64,000 nt of DNA from Candidatus Proelusimicrobium excrementi (GCA_934643455.1 CAKUBV010000003.1:204229-268228), one strand, 5' to 3'; counted from the stretch's first letter, positions 49,069 through 58,571 are shown. Notes: a model not told the origin generated them from the sequence alone. Numbers and translations are program-made.

Positions 49069-49749
49069 ATGAATTTAAAAGAAATAGAATCTTTTTTGGA
49101 GGAACATTCCGACGAAAAAGCGCGGCGTTTTTCCGCATCTTTAATTCCCGGTGCGAATTTGCTGGGGGTAAAACTGCCCGTATTGCGCAAATTGGCGGCC
49201 GAAATATATAAAGGCGGTTGGGAAGAATTCTTCCTCTCCGCGCCGGAAGAATATACCGACTACGTAATGCTTAAAGGTTTTTTGCTCGGCCATATCAAAG
49301 ATATCAAAATCCTTCTTAAATACCTTAAGCTCTATATACCCAAAATCAATAATTGGGCCGTTTGCGACAGCCCTTTAAGCAGCCTTAAACTGATAAAAAA
49401 ACATCAGGCGGAAGTCTGGCGGTTTATTCAGCCTTATATTAAGGATAAGCGCGAATATTACGCCCGCGCGGCGGCGTGCCTGCTTATGGATTTTTTCGTT
49501 GACGAAGTTTATATAGACAGAACTTTACTCGCCCTGAGGAGAATTAAAGCCGAGGGATATTACCGCCAAATGGCAGTGGCTTGGGCTTTAAGCGTTTGCT
49601 ATGTAAAATTCCCGGGAAAGACAGAATCTTTGCTTGCGGATAATGATTTGGATGATTTTACACACAATAAAGCCATAAGCAAAATAAGGGATTCTTTCCG
49701 GGTTGGCAAAGAAGCCAAAGAACGTCTTAAAAGCTTAAGGCGCAAATAG
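49069..49749 (+). CDS. AlkD-like DNA alkylation repair protein
   Basis: 226 residues from the ATG at 49069. All-helical HEAT-like repeat protein of the AlkC/AlkD family: LLGVKLPVLRKLAAEIYKGG, YVMLKGFLLGHIKDIKILL, and KINNWAVCDSPLSSLKLIK with the W..D active-site pair typical of AlkD-like glycosylases. YYRQMAVAWALSVCYVKFP fits the later Trp helix. AlkD excises N3- and N7-alkylpurines without base flipping. It is not in the upstream operon: it has its own -10 and appears leaderless. Confidence 0.88.
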   Translation: MNLKEIESFLEEHSDEKARRFSASLIPGANLLGVKLPVLRKLAAEIYKGGWEEFFLSAPEEYTDYVMLKGFLLGHIKDIKILLKYLKLYIPKINNWAVCDSPLSSLKLIKKHQAEVWRFIQPYIKDKREYYARAAACLLMDFFVDEVYIDRTLLALRRIKAEGYYRQMAVAWALSVCYVKFPGKTESLLADNDLDDFTHNKAISKIRDSFRVGKEAKERLKSLRRK

Positions 49750-49760
49750 CGGCTTTTTAG

Positions 49761-49766
49761 TAAAAT
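49761..49766 (+). promoter_or_regulatory. -10 box of ispH fusion gene, leaderless
   Basis: TAAAAT, 6 nt before the ATG at 49773; the predicted start coincides with the ATG. No ribosome binding site. Confidence 0.55.
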
Positions 49767-49772
49767 ATATAC

Positions 49773-51464
49773 ATGAAAGATAAAAATCACGGCGTAACGG
49801 TTGCCCCCGGCGCGGGCTTTTGCCCCGGGGTCAAAAAAGCGATAGACTGCGTCTTGCGGCTTGAAGCTTCCGGCAAGAAGCCCATTTACACTATAGGCCC
49901 GCTTATACACAATAAGCAGGTTACGGATATGCTTGGGGAAAAGGGCATATCTTCCATAGACAAACTTGAAGAAGCCAAGGATAAAAACGGCGTACTGGTT
50001 ATACGCGCGCACGGAATCACGCCGGAATTTCAGAAAGAAGTGGAATCGCAGGGCATGGAAGTGGTTGACTCCACCTGCCCGCTTGTAAAAAAAGTTCATA
50101 ACGTCATAGACGAATACGCCAAACAAGGCTACTATACCGTGATAGTCGGCGACGGCGGACACGCAGAAGTGATAGGCCTTTTGGGCTATACCCGCGGCAA
50201 GGGATACGTTATCGCAAACGCGGAAGAAGCGGAAAAACTGCCGCATTTCGACAAAGTTAATATAGTTTCCCAAACCACTCAGAAGGAAGAAACTTTTTTT
50301 AAAGCCGCCGAAGCCGTAAAGAAAAAGGCCGACATCTGCCAAATAAACAACACAGTTTGCCAGCCTACAAAACAGCGTCAGAAAGAAACTTTGGAACTCG
50401 CCAAAAACGCCGATTTGGTTATAGTCGTGGGCGGCAAACACAGCGCGAACACCGCGCGCCTTGCCAAACTTTGCGGGGAGCTGTGCCCCAAAGTTCTGCA
50501 CGTAGAAAGCGAGGAAGAAATCCGTAAAGAAGATGTTCTTCCCCCGGAACATATTTTCATTACGGCCGGCGCGTCCACGCCTAACTGGGTTATAGACAAT
50601 GTTTCCGCCAGAGTAAAAGACCTTAGGAAAGAAGCTTCCTCTTTATTCGGTATGCTGGCAAAGCTCTGGGATTTTGCGGTAAAAAGCTCTTTGTATACTT
50701 CTTTTGCGGCCGCTTGTCTTACTTATGTTTGTATGAAACTTTCCGGTGCGCATAACGATCTTAAGCTTTATCTTCTTTCGCTTTTATTCGTGTTTACTTT
50801 GACGCTTGCGAACAAAACTCCGCAGGATATGCCGTCAAAAGCCAAACGCGGATTTTTAATCCCAGTAGTTTTGGGGGGAGTTTTAGCTTTCCTTACCGCG
50901 CTTAATTACGGGGTTTGGGTTTGGCTGCCGACTTTGGTGTTTTTGATACTCGGCGCGGGGGCGTATCCTTTCAGAAGCAAAATAACTTTATTTTCCCGTC
51001 TGCCGGGCACCAAGGATATAGTAACGGCTTTGGGGTGGTGCTTTGTCTGTATTTACACGCCGGCGGCGAGCCAGGGGCTTTTGATGAGCAAATCGGCCTG
51101 GCTGGCTTTCACTTACGGGTTATTGCTGGTTTTTATCCGTTCCGTAATTTTAAGCATAGGTTCGGAACGCAAGGATATCATGCTGGGCAAAGAAAGCTTT
51201 TATAAAGCTTTCGGCCTTAACGCCACAAAGGCGGCGATAGGGATTATAATAATAGCTTTGACGGCTGTTCTTATACAGCTTTTGATAATGGGCTGGAAGA
51301 GCGGGCTTGTCTTTATGCTGCTTTTGGGCCAGATTTATACTATAGCGATAGCGGTTTATTTCTATACAAAGAAAACTCCGCGCACCACGCTGAGCGAGAC
51401 TTTCATCGACGGCCAGTTCCTCGTTTTGGCCGTTTTGACGTATCTCGCGGTAAAATTGTTTTAG
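49773..51464 (+). CDS. ispH: HMBPP reductase (IspH) fused to a polytopic membrane domain
   Basis: 563 residues. Residues 1-285 are a complete IspH/LytB: cluster cysteines Cys17 (GAGFCPGVKKAI), Cys102 (DSTCPLVKK) and Cys196 (NNTVCQPTKQRQ), plus IRAHGI, GHAEVIG and ITAGASTPNWVI. It makes IPP and DMAPP in the last MEP-pathway step. Residues about 310-563 add roughly eight membrane helices (LYLLSLLFVFTLTLANK, FLIPVVLGGVLAFLTALN, ALTAVLIQLLIMGW). Their layout, with a KTPQDMPSKAKRG loop and a SERKDIMLGKESF loop, suggests a UbiA-like prenyltransferase fold, but the classical NDxxD motif is not clear. No stop or frameshift separates the halves. IspH certain, second domain tentative. Confidence 0.93.
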   Translation: MKDKNHGVTVAPGAGFCPGVKKAIDCVLRLEASGKKPIYTIGPLIHNKQVTDMLGEKGISSIDKLEEAKDKNGVLVIRAHGITPEFQKEVESQGMEVVDSTCPLVKKVHNVIDEYAKQGYYTVIVGDGGHAEVIGLLGYTRGKGYVIANAEEAEKLPHFDKVNIVSQTTQKEETFFKAAEAVKKKADICQINNTVCQPTKQRQKETLELAKNADLVIVVGGKHSANTARLAKLCGELCPKVLHVESEEEIRKEDVLPPEHIFITAGASTPNWVIDNVSARVKDLRKEASSLFGMLAKLWDFAVKSSLYTSFAAACLTYVCMKLSGAHNDLKLYLLSLLFVFTLTLANKTPQDMPSKAKRGFLIPVVLGGVLAFLTALNYGVWVWLPTLVFLILGAGAYPFRSKITLFSRLPGTKDIVTALGWCFVCIYTPAASQGLLMSKSAWLAFTYGLLLVFIRSVILSIGSERKDIMLGKESFYKAFGLNATKAAIGIIIIALTAVLIQLLIMGWKSGLVFMLLLGQIYTIAIAVYFYTKKTPRTTLSETFIDGQFLVLAVLTYLAVKLF

Positions 51465-51485
51465 TTTCAAGGAGCGTAGAATTAT

Positions 51486-52601
51486 ATGAAAATAAGAAGA
51501 ATCGGCGTACTTACCGCCGGCGGAGACTGCCCCGGCCTTAACGCCGTGGTAAGGGGCGTAGCCAAACACGCGCTTAACTGCGGTATAGAAGTTTTGGGTT
51601 TTAAAAACGGTTTTGACGGCCTTGTAAAAAATCAATTTATGGAGCTGGACGCAAAAGCCGTATCCGGCATACTTACCCGCGGCGGCACGATACTCGGCAC
51701 CAGCAATTTGGCCAATCCTTTCAATTACACTTTGCCGCCGATAGGCTCCCCGGAAGATCCTAAAGATGTTTCTTCTTTGGTTCTTCATACCATTAAAAGC
51801 AATAAAGTGGACGCTTTGGTTACCATAGGCGGGGACGGAACTCTTTCAATGTCGCAGAAGTTTATAGAGCTGGGCGTGCCGATAGTGGGCGTTCCCAAGA
51901 CTATTGACAACGACCTTTCCGCCACGGATTTTACTTTCGGTTTTGATTCCGCTTTGAGCGTCGCCACGGACGCGGTGGACAGAATACACACCACCGCGGA
52001 ATCCCATCACCGCGTAATGATTTTGGAAACCATGGGCCGCTATGCCGGCTGGATAGCTTTGCGCTCCTGCATTGCCGGCGGCGGTGATATTTGCTTAATA
52101 CCGGAAATTCCTTATTCCGAAGACGCCATAGTCGAAGCCATTGAATCCAGGCAGAGAAAAGGCAAAACTTTCAGCATTATAGTTGCCGCGGAAGGCGCGG
52201 TAAATGAACAGGGCGAAATGGCCGTTAAGAGCACCATAGCCGGTTCCACCGATCCTATCAGGCTCGGCGGTATCAGCAGCAAAATCGCGGCCATGGTTGA
52301 AGAACGCCTTAAGGTTGAATGCCGCGTCGTAGTGCTGGGGCACTTGCAGAGGGGCGGCACTCCCACCGCTTTTGACAGGTGGCTTTCAACGCGATTCGGC
52401 ACGGAAGCCGTGGAACTGATTTTGCAGGGCAAAACCGGATATATGGTGGCTTTAAGAGGTACGGAAATAGTAAGCGTACCCGTAAAAGATGCGGTATCTA
52501 AACTTAAAAGAGTCGACCCGAACGGGGAAGAAGTCCGCTCGGCTTTGGCCGTGGGCACCAGCTTCGGCTCAAACAAAGTCGGCGATAAATGCGGGGTATA
52601 A
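51486..52601 (+). CDS. pfkA: 6-phosphofructokinase
   Basis: 371 residues. Opening IGVLTAGGDCPGLNAVVRGV; substrate loop VGVPKTIDNDLSATDFTFGF; VMILETMGRYAGWIAL; LGHLQRGGTPTAFDRWLS. The phosphoryl-donor residues read GGDGT (Gly at E. coli position 104) and PKTIDND (Lys at 124). The first points to ATP and the second is typical of PPi or mixed-group enzymes; this combination occurs in group III actinobacterial-type PFKs. Ribosome binding site AAGGAG. It is joined to rlmB with no gap (TAA-ATG). Confidence 0.92.
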   Translation: MKIRRIGVLTAGGDCPGLNAVVRGVAKHALNCGIEVLGFKNGFDGLVKNQFMELDAKAVSGILTRGGTILGTSNLANPFNYTLPPIGSPEDPKDVSSLVLHTIKSNKVDALVTIGGDGTLSMSQKFIELGVPIVGVPKTIDNDLSATDFTFGFDSALSVATDAVDRIHTTAESHHRVMILETMGRYAGWIALRSCIAGGGDICLIPEIPYSEDAIVEAIESRQRKGKTFSIIVAAEGAVNEQGEMAVKSTIAGSTDPIRLGGISSKIAAMVEERLKVECRVVVLGHLQRGGTPTAFDRWLSTRFGTEAVELILQGKTGYMVALRGTEIVSVPVKDAVSKLKRVDPNGEEVRSALAVGTSFGSNKVGDKCGV

Positions 52602-53348
52602 ATGGAAAGAATTGATAAAGAACAGTTGATTTTCGGCATTCATCCGATAAGAGAAGCTTTAAAAGGCAGAAAACGCCAAATAATACAGCTTTACATTATT
52701 GAAAATAAAAAACAAAGCAAAGCCGTGGAAGACGTAATCCGCCTTGCCAAGACCAATAATGTAAAGATAAAAAGCATGGAAGAAAGGCTTATGGACAATT
52801 TGGCCGGCGGCGCAAACCACCAAGGCGTAATAGCGCGCGCGGAACCGCTTAAGCTTATGCGCCTTACCAATGCTTTGTATGAATCTTCCGGCAATAAAAA
52901 AGATTTGTGGCTTGCCGTAGATGAAGTTACCGATCCGCAGAATTTGGGCTCCATGCTCAGAAGCGCGGCCTGTCTTGGCTTCAGCACGGTAATTCTGCCG
53001 CAGAGGCGCAGCGTAGGCATTACGGCCACGGTGCACAAAGTGGCTTGCGGCGCGCTTGAAACTTTAAGAATAGTGGAAGTTACAAACCTTACCACCGCGC
53101 TTTTGGATCTTAAAGACGAAGGTTTTTGGATTTACGGCGCGGATATGGAAGGCAAAAGCATTAAAACTATGGATTACGCCTACCCGGCTGTGCTGGTAAT
53201 AGGTTCCGAAGGCACAGGCCTAAGGCTTAAAACCAAAGAACATTGCGACGAAGTCATCAGCATCCCTCAAAAAGGCGGAGTCAGCAGTTTAAACGCCGCA
53301 GCAGCAGGGGCTATAATAATGTATGATATGGCTTCAAAAATAAAGTAG
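52602..53348 (+). CDS. rlmB: 23S rRNA 2'-O-ribose methyltransferase, RlmB/TrmH family
   Basis: 248 residues. SpoU-type knotted methyltransferase with the L30e-like N-terminal substrate domain (LIFGIHPIREALKGRKRQII, GGANHQGVIARAEPL). Knot motifs: DEVTDPQNLGSMLRSAACLG (motif 1), AVLVIGSEGTGLRLKT (motif 2) and ISIPQKGGVSSLNAAAAGAI (motif 3). Order and length match RlmB, which methylates G2251 in the ribosomal P-loop. Its ATG follows the pfk stop directly, so the two are coupled. A strong bidirectional terminator follows. Confidence 0.93.
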   Translation: MERIDKEQLIFGIHPIREALKGRKRQIIQLYIIENKKQSKAVEDVIRLAKTNNVKIKSMEERLMDNLAGGANHQGVIARAEPLKLMRLTNALYESSGNKKDLWLAVDEVTDPQNLGSMLRSAACLGFSTVILPQRRSVGITATVHKVACGALETLRIVEVTNLTTALLDLKDEGFWIYGADMEGKSIKTMDYAYPAVLVIGSEGTGLRLKTKEHCDEVISIPQKGGVSSLNAAAAGAIIMYDMASKIK

Positions 53349-53376
53349 TTTTTTGTTTTACGATTCAGAAAATAAA

Positions 53377-53403
53377 AACCCCCGGCATTATAAGCCGGGG
53401 GTT
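53377..53403. terminator. Bidirectional terminator
   Basis: Perfect 10-bp stem AACCCCCGGC / GCCGGGGGTT between rlmB and the convergent barrel protein gene, flanked by A and T runs. Confidence 0.9.
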
Positions 53404-53419
53404 AAAGTTTTTATAAGGG

Positions 53420-54184
53420 CTAAATCGCAAGTTTGAGGTTTAAGCCAGCGGTGTAATTTTCGTCCATATGATCTATATTTTCATAGGTGGCGAAAGCCGT
53501 TACGCCTATTCTGGAAGGAATGGGATTGACGTCCAATCTGGCGGTAAGATAATAACCTTTGTAATAGTTTTCTCCGCCCATGTCATAAGCCCTATAGCCC
53601 GCTTCCCCGCCGAGGCCGACTATATCCATAACGTCGAATATCGCAAAAGCTTTGATATCCCCGTTATAAACTTTTTCGTCTTTGCCGAGGCTCATTGTTC
53701 TGGCGCCGAGGCCGTCCCAATAGTCCAAGCCGCCTATCGCGCCCAAGTAGAATATGCCCAAGTCCGCTCCGGCGCGCGCGAAAAATCCGTATTTGTCCGT
53801 GCCGTCCGCCATGCCGCCTTCGTTGAAATCGTCAAAAGCGTCAAACTCTATGCGTCCGCCCAAATCCACGTCAAGGCCGATATTCCAAAGCCTCAATACG
53901 GCGAAAACGCCCGGATTGGTAAAATCTTTCCTGTCCAAATTGTCGGACTTGGCGTATCCTATATAACCGCCGATTTGAAGCCTGTCGGTAAGGCCGAAAG
54001 AAAGGGCTTCTCTCGCAAAATAGATTTTGTTGCTTGTGCCGTCGGTCGTATTATTGAAAGACGCAAGCGTATCCGATAAAATCTGCCCCTGAGCGGGCAT
54101 AAATAAAGGATTGGTTACGGCCTTGGCTGAAGCGTTCGCCGCAAAAAGGGCTAAAAGCAAAGCCGCAAACAGCGTTTTTTTCAT
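53420..54184 (-). CDS. Outer-membrane beta-barrel protein
   Basis: 254 residues with signal peptide TLFAALLLALFAANASA. After a short KAVTNPLFMPAQGQILSD segment the chain is alternating amphipathic strands (FGLTDRLQIGGYIGYAK, AFAIFDVMDIVGLGGEAGYR, TARLDVNPIPSRIGVTAFAT) with acidic turns, about 12 strands. It ends in GLNLKLAI rather than Phe. A strong ribosome binding site (AGGAGG) suggests high expression, as for a major porin-like protein. Single gene, divergent from smc. No specific substrate evident. Confidence 0.78.
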   Translation of the reverse strand: MKKTLFAALLLALFAANASAKAVTNPLFMPAQGQILSDTLASFNNTTDGTSNKIYFAREALSFGLTDRLQIGGYIGYAKSDNLDRKDFTNPGVFAVLRLWNIGLDVDLGGRIEFDAFDDFNEGGMADGTDKYGFFARAGADLGIFYLGAIGGLDYWDGLGARTMSLGKDEKVYNGDIKAFAIFDVMDIVGLGGEAGYRAYDMGGENYYKGYYLTARLDVNPIPSRIGVTAFATYENIDHMDENYTAGLNLKLAI

Positions 54185-54303
54185 TTGATTCCTCCTGATA
54201 ACAAGATTATGTTTTAATTATGCCAAAATCATAATAAATAAGCAAAATTTAGTATTATATCTAAAAGGGCCGCAAAGGCCTTGTTTCTTCTTACGGAACT
54301 GTT

Positions 54304-57300
54304 ATGTATTTAAAAGCGATAGAAATTATCGGTTTCAAATCTTTTGCGGATAAAGTAAGGCTTAATTTCGAGCCGGGCGTATCCTGTATAGTCGGGCCGA
54401 ACGGCTGCGGCAAATCGAACGTAATTGATTCCGTGCGTTGGGCGATAGGGGAAATGTCCTGGAAGTCCCTGCGCTCCAGTTCCATGGTGGATATAATTTT
54501 CAACGGCACCAGGAAGAGGCCTCCATTAAATATGGCGCAGGTCAATATGGTGTTTGACAATTCCTCCAAAAAACTTCCGATAGATTTTAACGAAGTTACC
54601 GTATCGCGCAAAATTTACCGCTCCGGCGAAAGCGAATATTTTTTAAACCGCGTGCAATGCCGTCTTAAAGACATCAGGGAAATGTTCCTAGATACCGGCA
54701 TCGGCGGGGAAGGCTACGCCATTATCGACCAAGGTTCCGTCAATCAGCTTTTGGAATCCACGCCGGAACAAAGGCGCGAAATGTTTGAAGAAGTCGCCGG
54801 CGTTTCAAAATACAAAGCCAAAAGGGAAGAAGCCGTACGCAAGCTTGAGCGCGTGGATATGGATATAGCGCGCCTCAGCGACACTTTGGCGCTTATAGCC
54901 GAGCAAATCAAAAAGCTGGACAGCGAAGCCCGCAAAGCCAGGCTTTATCAAAAGTACAGAGAAGAACTTAAAGAGAGCGAAATCGCGCTTTCTTTGGAAA
55001 ATATCAAAAATCATGACGCGGAAATACAAACTGCGGCGGCGCAGCTTGAGCCGATTTTAAAAGAAATCGAAGACGCCAACAATTCCGTTTCGGCCTTGGA
55101 AGGGCAAGTGGCCGCCTTGGATTTGAACCTTACCCACAAACAAAAAGAACTCAGCCAATTTAACGAGAATATTTCCTCCGCAAAATACCAAATAGGGCTT
55201 TTGGAAGGCGCCATACAAAACTGCCAAAATCTTTCCGGCGAACTGGCTTTGCAGATGAAAACTGCGGAAGCCGAAAAAGAAGTTGGCCTTGCCCGTTTGG
55301 CGGAACTCGGCCCGGTTTTGCAAGAGCTTAAAAACAAAATCAAAACGGCGGAAGAAGAGTACGCCCCTTTGCAGGAAAGATATAATCAAAAATATGCGCA
55401 GGTTACGGCCAATGAACAGGCGTTGAAAGAAGCCCAAAACCAAGTGGAAATGGCATCTGCGGAAGCTTCGGAAATATCTCAAAAGCAGTTGGAACTTTCC
55501 GGCAAAATCGCTTTGGAAGAATCTTCATGCTCCCATGAAGAAGCCAACCTTATAAATTTGGAAAGGACTTTGCAGTCCCAGCGGGAGAGAGCTTCAGCCC
55601 TGGCGAAGGAAACGGAAAAGCTTGAAGCCGTCTTGCGCGAGAAAGAAACTTTGGTGGCTTCCGTAAAAGAAAGTCAAAACAAAGCGGAAACCGCCTTAAG
55701 CGAACTCAGGCTTAAAATACGTTCTTTGGAAGAAAAACTCAACAATTTACGCGGCAAAAGGGCTTCTTTAAACGCCAAAATGCAAATGATACAAACGCAG
55801 GGTAAGAACGATCCCTACTGGGTCGGCACCAAACTTGTGGAAGAAAGCGGTATCGCCGGCATTAGGGGCACTCTTAGGAAGTATCTTAAATTTAAGGAAG
55901 AATATTCTTTAAATATAGAAGAAGCGTTGGGTAAATTTCTGGATTCCGTTTTGGCCGATAATTTGGACTGCGTCCGAAAAGCGATATCTTTGCTTAAACA
56001 GAACGGCAAAGCCAGGTGCAGATTTATTATTTTATCTTCGGTGCCCAAAGCCGTTAAGGGAGAATCGCTGGTTAACGGCGCGGCGGTAACCGGGCTTATT
56101 GAATATCCGGCCGAACTTGCGGGTTTGGTGGAATATATAAGTTCTTCTTATAATGCCGAGGGCGGCGAAGTGGCCGGCGGTTTTTGGATTTCCGGCGGAG
56201 CGGCGGGCGTTAAATCGCCCGAGGCCTACTGGGGGGAAGAAGAATCCGTCAAAAAAGAGCTGCAACAAATCTCTCGGGAAGAAGATTCCCTTAACAAAGA
56301 ACTTGACTTAGCCAATACGGATTTAACGCGCACGGAAAGCGAACTTAAAACCCTGCGCGCCAAATATCAGGAAGAGAGCATATCCTTAAATTCTTTAAAA
56401 AACGACGCCGTTTTGCACAAACGCACATTAAGAGATATTGAACAAGCCAATGAACAAATAACGAAAAACAAAGCGGAAGTTTCCGCCCGCATGGCTTTGC
56501 GCAAGGAAAAAGCGGCGCAAATGAAACTCAGCCTTACAAATTTGACTTCAACCTGCGAACAGGCCAAGAATAACGTGGAAGCAGCCCGCGCCAAACGCGA
56601 AACTCTGCAAAGGGAAGAGCAGGCTTTGAAGATTGAAATAGAACAAGCCAACGCAAAGTTATACGAAGCCAAAATAAAAAAGAATAATTTGGAGCTTGAT
56701 CTTAAAACGTCCTCGTCCGAAGAGCAGTCTTTAAAAGAAGCGCAAAACAAAAGGGCCGAAAGTTTGCTTAAGGCCGGCGAGAGAATAAAAACTTTGGAAG
56801 CGGAAAAGCTTTCCTCCCAAGCCAAGCTTGCCGCCCAGCGCGATACTTTGGCGCAGCTTGAACTGGCGGAAAACAAAATGCGCGGGGATTTAAATTCCAT
56901 TAAAACGGATTTCGACGCCAAAAACACTTCTTTAAACAAGTATAAAGCGCGGATAAACGAGCTTACTTTAAAGGCGCATGATTTGGAAAATACGCTCTCC
57001 AATCACCGCCGCCAAAAGACCGCCGTCATAAACAATTTGCTTGAATCCTGGAATATTACCCAGCAGGAAGCGCAAATGAAATGGGGCGACGTAAAAGTTG
57101 ATTATGAACGCGTCAAAATGATGAGAAAACGCATCGAAAATATGGGCGCGGTAAATATGACCGCCCCGGAAGAATACGACGCTCTTACCCAGCGCAACGA
57201 TTTCCTTAAAAAGCAAATAGAAGATTTAAATTCCGCCAAGCGCGATTTGAAATCGGCCATAACCAAAATCAACGCGACGACGAGGGAAAACTTCAAATAT

Positions 57301-57780
57301 ACTTTTGAGCAGGTAAGAACGCATTTTAAGAACATTTACCAAACCTTGTTTGTGGGCGGAGAAGCGGAACTTATTTTGACCAACCCGGAAAATCTGCTTG
57401 AAACGGGTATAGAAATAATCGTTCAGCCGCCGGGCAAAAAACTTTTGAACATTTCCGCGCTTTCCGGCGGGGAAAAGGCCCTTACGGTGGTTTCGCTGCT
57501 GTTCGCTTTCTTCACACATAATCCTTCGCCTTTCTGCATTTTGGACGAAGCCGACGCCCCTCTCGACGAAGCGAACGTGGAAAGATTTACCGGTCTTATA
57601 AAGGAATTTTCCAAGAAGACTCAATTTATAGTGGTAACGCATAACAAGCGCACCATGGAAGCGGCCCAAATGTTATACGGCGTAACTATGGAGGAAAGCG
57701 GCGTTTCCAAAGTTCTTTCGCTTAACTTGAAAGATCAGGACGCCCGCACCAGAAGGCTGGTGGCCGCTGCGTCGGAATAA
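54304..57780 (+). CDS. smc: Chromosome segregation ATPase SMC
   Basis: 1158 residues, full length. N-terminal Walker A GPNGCGKSNVIDSVRWAIGE at about residues 31-50, a coiled-coil arm to about 500, the hinge at about 505-640 (DPYWVGTKLVEESGIAGIRG), a returning coiled coil, then ABC signature LSGGEKALTVVSLLFAF near 1053 and Walker B FCILDEADAPLDEANV. The hinge is compact. With ScpA and ScpB (not in window) it loads at the origin and aligns chromosome arms. Its start is 119 bp from the divergent barrel gene, and it has no strong ribosome binding site. Confidence 0.97.
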   Translation: MYLKAIEIIGFKSFADKVRLNFEPGVSCIVGPNGCGKSNVIDSVRWAIGEMSWKSLRSSSMVDIIFNGTRKRPPLNMAQVNMVFDNSSKKLPIDFNEVTVSRKIYRSGESEYFLNRVQCRLKDIREMFLDTGIGGEGYAIIDQGSVNQLLESTPEQRREMFEEVAGVSKYKAKREEAVRKLERVDMDIARLSDTLALIAEQIKKLDSEARKARLYQKYREELKESEIALSLENIKNHDAEIQTAAAQLEPILKEIEDANNSVSALEGQVAALDLNLTHKQKELSQFNENISSAKYQIGLLEGAIQNCQNLSGELALQMKTAEAEKEVGLARLAELGPVLQELKNKIKTAEEEYAPLQERYNQKYAQVTANEQALKEAQNQVEMASAEASEISQKQLELSGKIALEESSCSHEEANLINLERTLQSQRERASALAKETEKLEAVLREKETLVASVKESQNKAETALSELRLKIRSLEEKLNNLRGKRASLNAKMQMIQTQGKNDPYWVGTKLVEESGIAGIRGTLRKYLKFKEEYSLNIEEALGKFLDSVLADNLDCVRKAISLLKQNGKARCRFIILSSVPKAVKGESLVNGAAVTGLIEYPAELAGLVEYISSSYNAEGGEVAGGFWISGGAAGVKSPEAYWGEEESVKKELQQISREEDSLNKELDLANTDLTRTESELKTLRAKYQEESISLNSLKNDAVLHKRTLRDIEQANEQITKNKAEVSARMALRKEKAAQMKLSLTNLTSTCEQAKNNVEAARAKRETLQREEQALKIEIEQANAKLYEAKIKKNNLELDLKTSSSEEQSLKEAQNKRAESLLKAGERIKTLEAEKLSSQAKLAAQRDTLAQLELAENKMRGDLNSIKTDFDAKNTSLNKYKARINELTLKAHDLENTLSNHRRQKTAVINNLLESWNITQQEAQMKWGDVKVDYERVKMMRKRIENMGAVNMTAPEEYDALTQRNDFLKKQIEDLNSAKRDLKSAITKINATTRENFKYTFEQVRTHFKNIYQTLFVGGEAELILTNPENLLETGIEIIVQPPGKKLLNISALSGGEKALTVVSLLFAFFTHNPSPFCILDEADAPLDEANVERFTGLIKEFSKKTQFIVVTHNKRTMEAAQMLYGVTMEESGVSKVLSLNLKDQDARTRRLVAAASE

Positions 57781-57830
57781 TCGGCGCGCGTATTGACGGA
57801 AGGGACAAAATAAAGTCTAATAGGAGCAGT

Positions 57831-58571
57831 ATGAAATACGCCGTACTTTCGGATATACATTCTAATTACGAAGCACTGGACGTCGTTTTACGGAAAGTCG
57901 ACGAAATCGGCGTGGACGGATACGCTTTTTGCGGCGATCTTATAGGCTACGGACCCGATCCGGAAGAATGCTGCCAGCGCCTGATGAAACTTAAGAATTT
58001 AATCGCCGTTATGGGCAATCACGATATGAGCCTTTTTCGGGAAGATTTCTTCAACTGGTTCAGCGATTACGCAAAACAGTCCATGCTTTATACGGCAAAG
58101 CAGCTGAGCCAAAAATCCCAGGAGTTTATAAAAACTTTCGCAAAGGAATATCACGGGAAAGATTTTTCCATGGTGCACGGTTCTTTCCTGGATCCTTTTA
58201 GGGATTATCTTCTTACAGCGGAGCAGTTTGTTCTTAACTTGGATAAATGGAAAGGCAATTTGTGTTTTGTGGGGCACAGCCACGTTCCTTTTATTATGAG
58301 TTATAAAAGCAATCATATGCCGCAGATAGATTTGTTTTTGGGTTCCGACGTTACTTTAAAATTGCTGCCCGGAATAAGATATATGATAAACCCCGGCTCC
58401 ATAGGCCAGCCGCGCGATACTAACGAAAAGGCTTCTTTCGGTATTTTTGATTCAAAGGAGCAGACTTTCCGCCTTATACGTTTGCCCTATGATATAAAAG
58501 CCGTGCAGGACAAAATAGAAAGCCGCGGTTTGCCGACGATACTTTCCACCCGTCTTAAACAGGGAAAGTGA
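57831..58571 (+). CDS. Metallophosphoesterase (calcineurin-like)
   Basis: 246 residues. All metal motifs are present: YAVLSDIHSNYEALDVVL (DxH), AFCGDLIGYGPDPEEC (GDLxGYG), AVMGNHDMSLF (GNHD), MVHGSFLDPF and FVGHSHVPF (GHxH). The GDLIGYGPDP subgroup includes small cytoplasmic phosphodiesterases of the YfcE/DNA-repair-like class with unclear substrates. AGGAG ribosome binding site. It follows smc by 50 nt and may be co-transcribed; a weak hairpin lies about 20 nt beyond its stop. Confidence 0.88.
   Translation: MKYAVLSDIHSNYEALDVVLRKVDEIGVDGYAFCGDLIGYGPDPEECCQRLMKLKNLIAVMGNHDMSLFREDFFNWFSDYAKQSMLYTAKQLSQKSQEFIKTFAKEYHGKDFSMVHGSFLDPFRDYLLTAEQFVLNLDKWKGNLCFVGHSHVPFIMSYKSNHMPQIDLFLGSDVTLKLLPGIRYMINPGSIGQPRDTNEKASFGIFDSKEQTFRLIRLPYDIKAVQDKIESRGLPTILSTRLKQGK

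Noticed and set aside
49599..50552. 317-codon minus-strand open frame over the end of the AlkD-like gene and ispH
   Set aside because: Antisense to IspH catalytic motifs; Phe/Tyr-rich shadow translation with no ribosome binding site.
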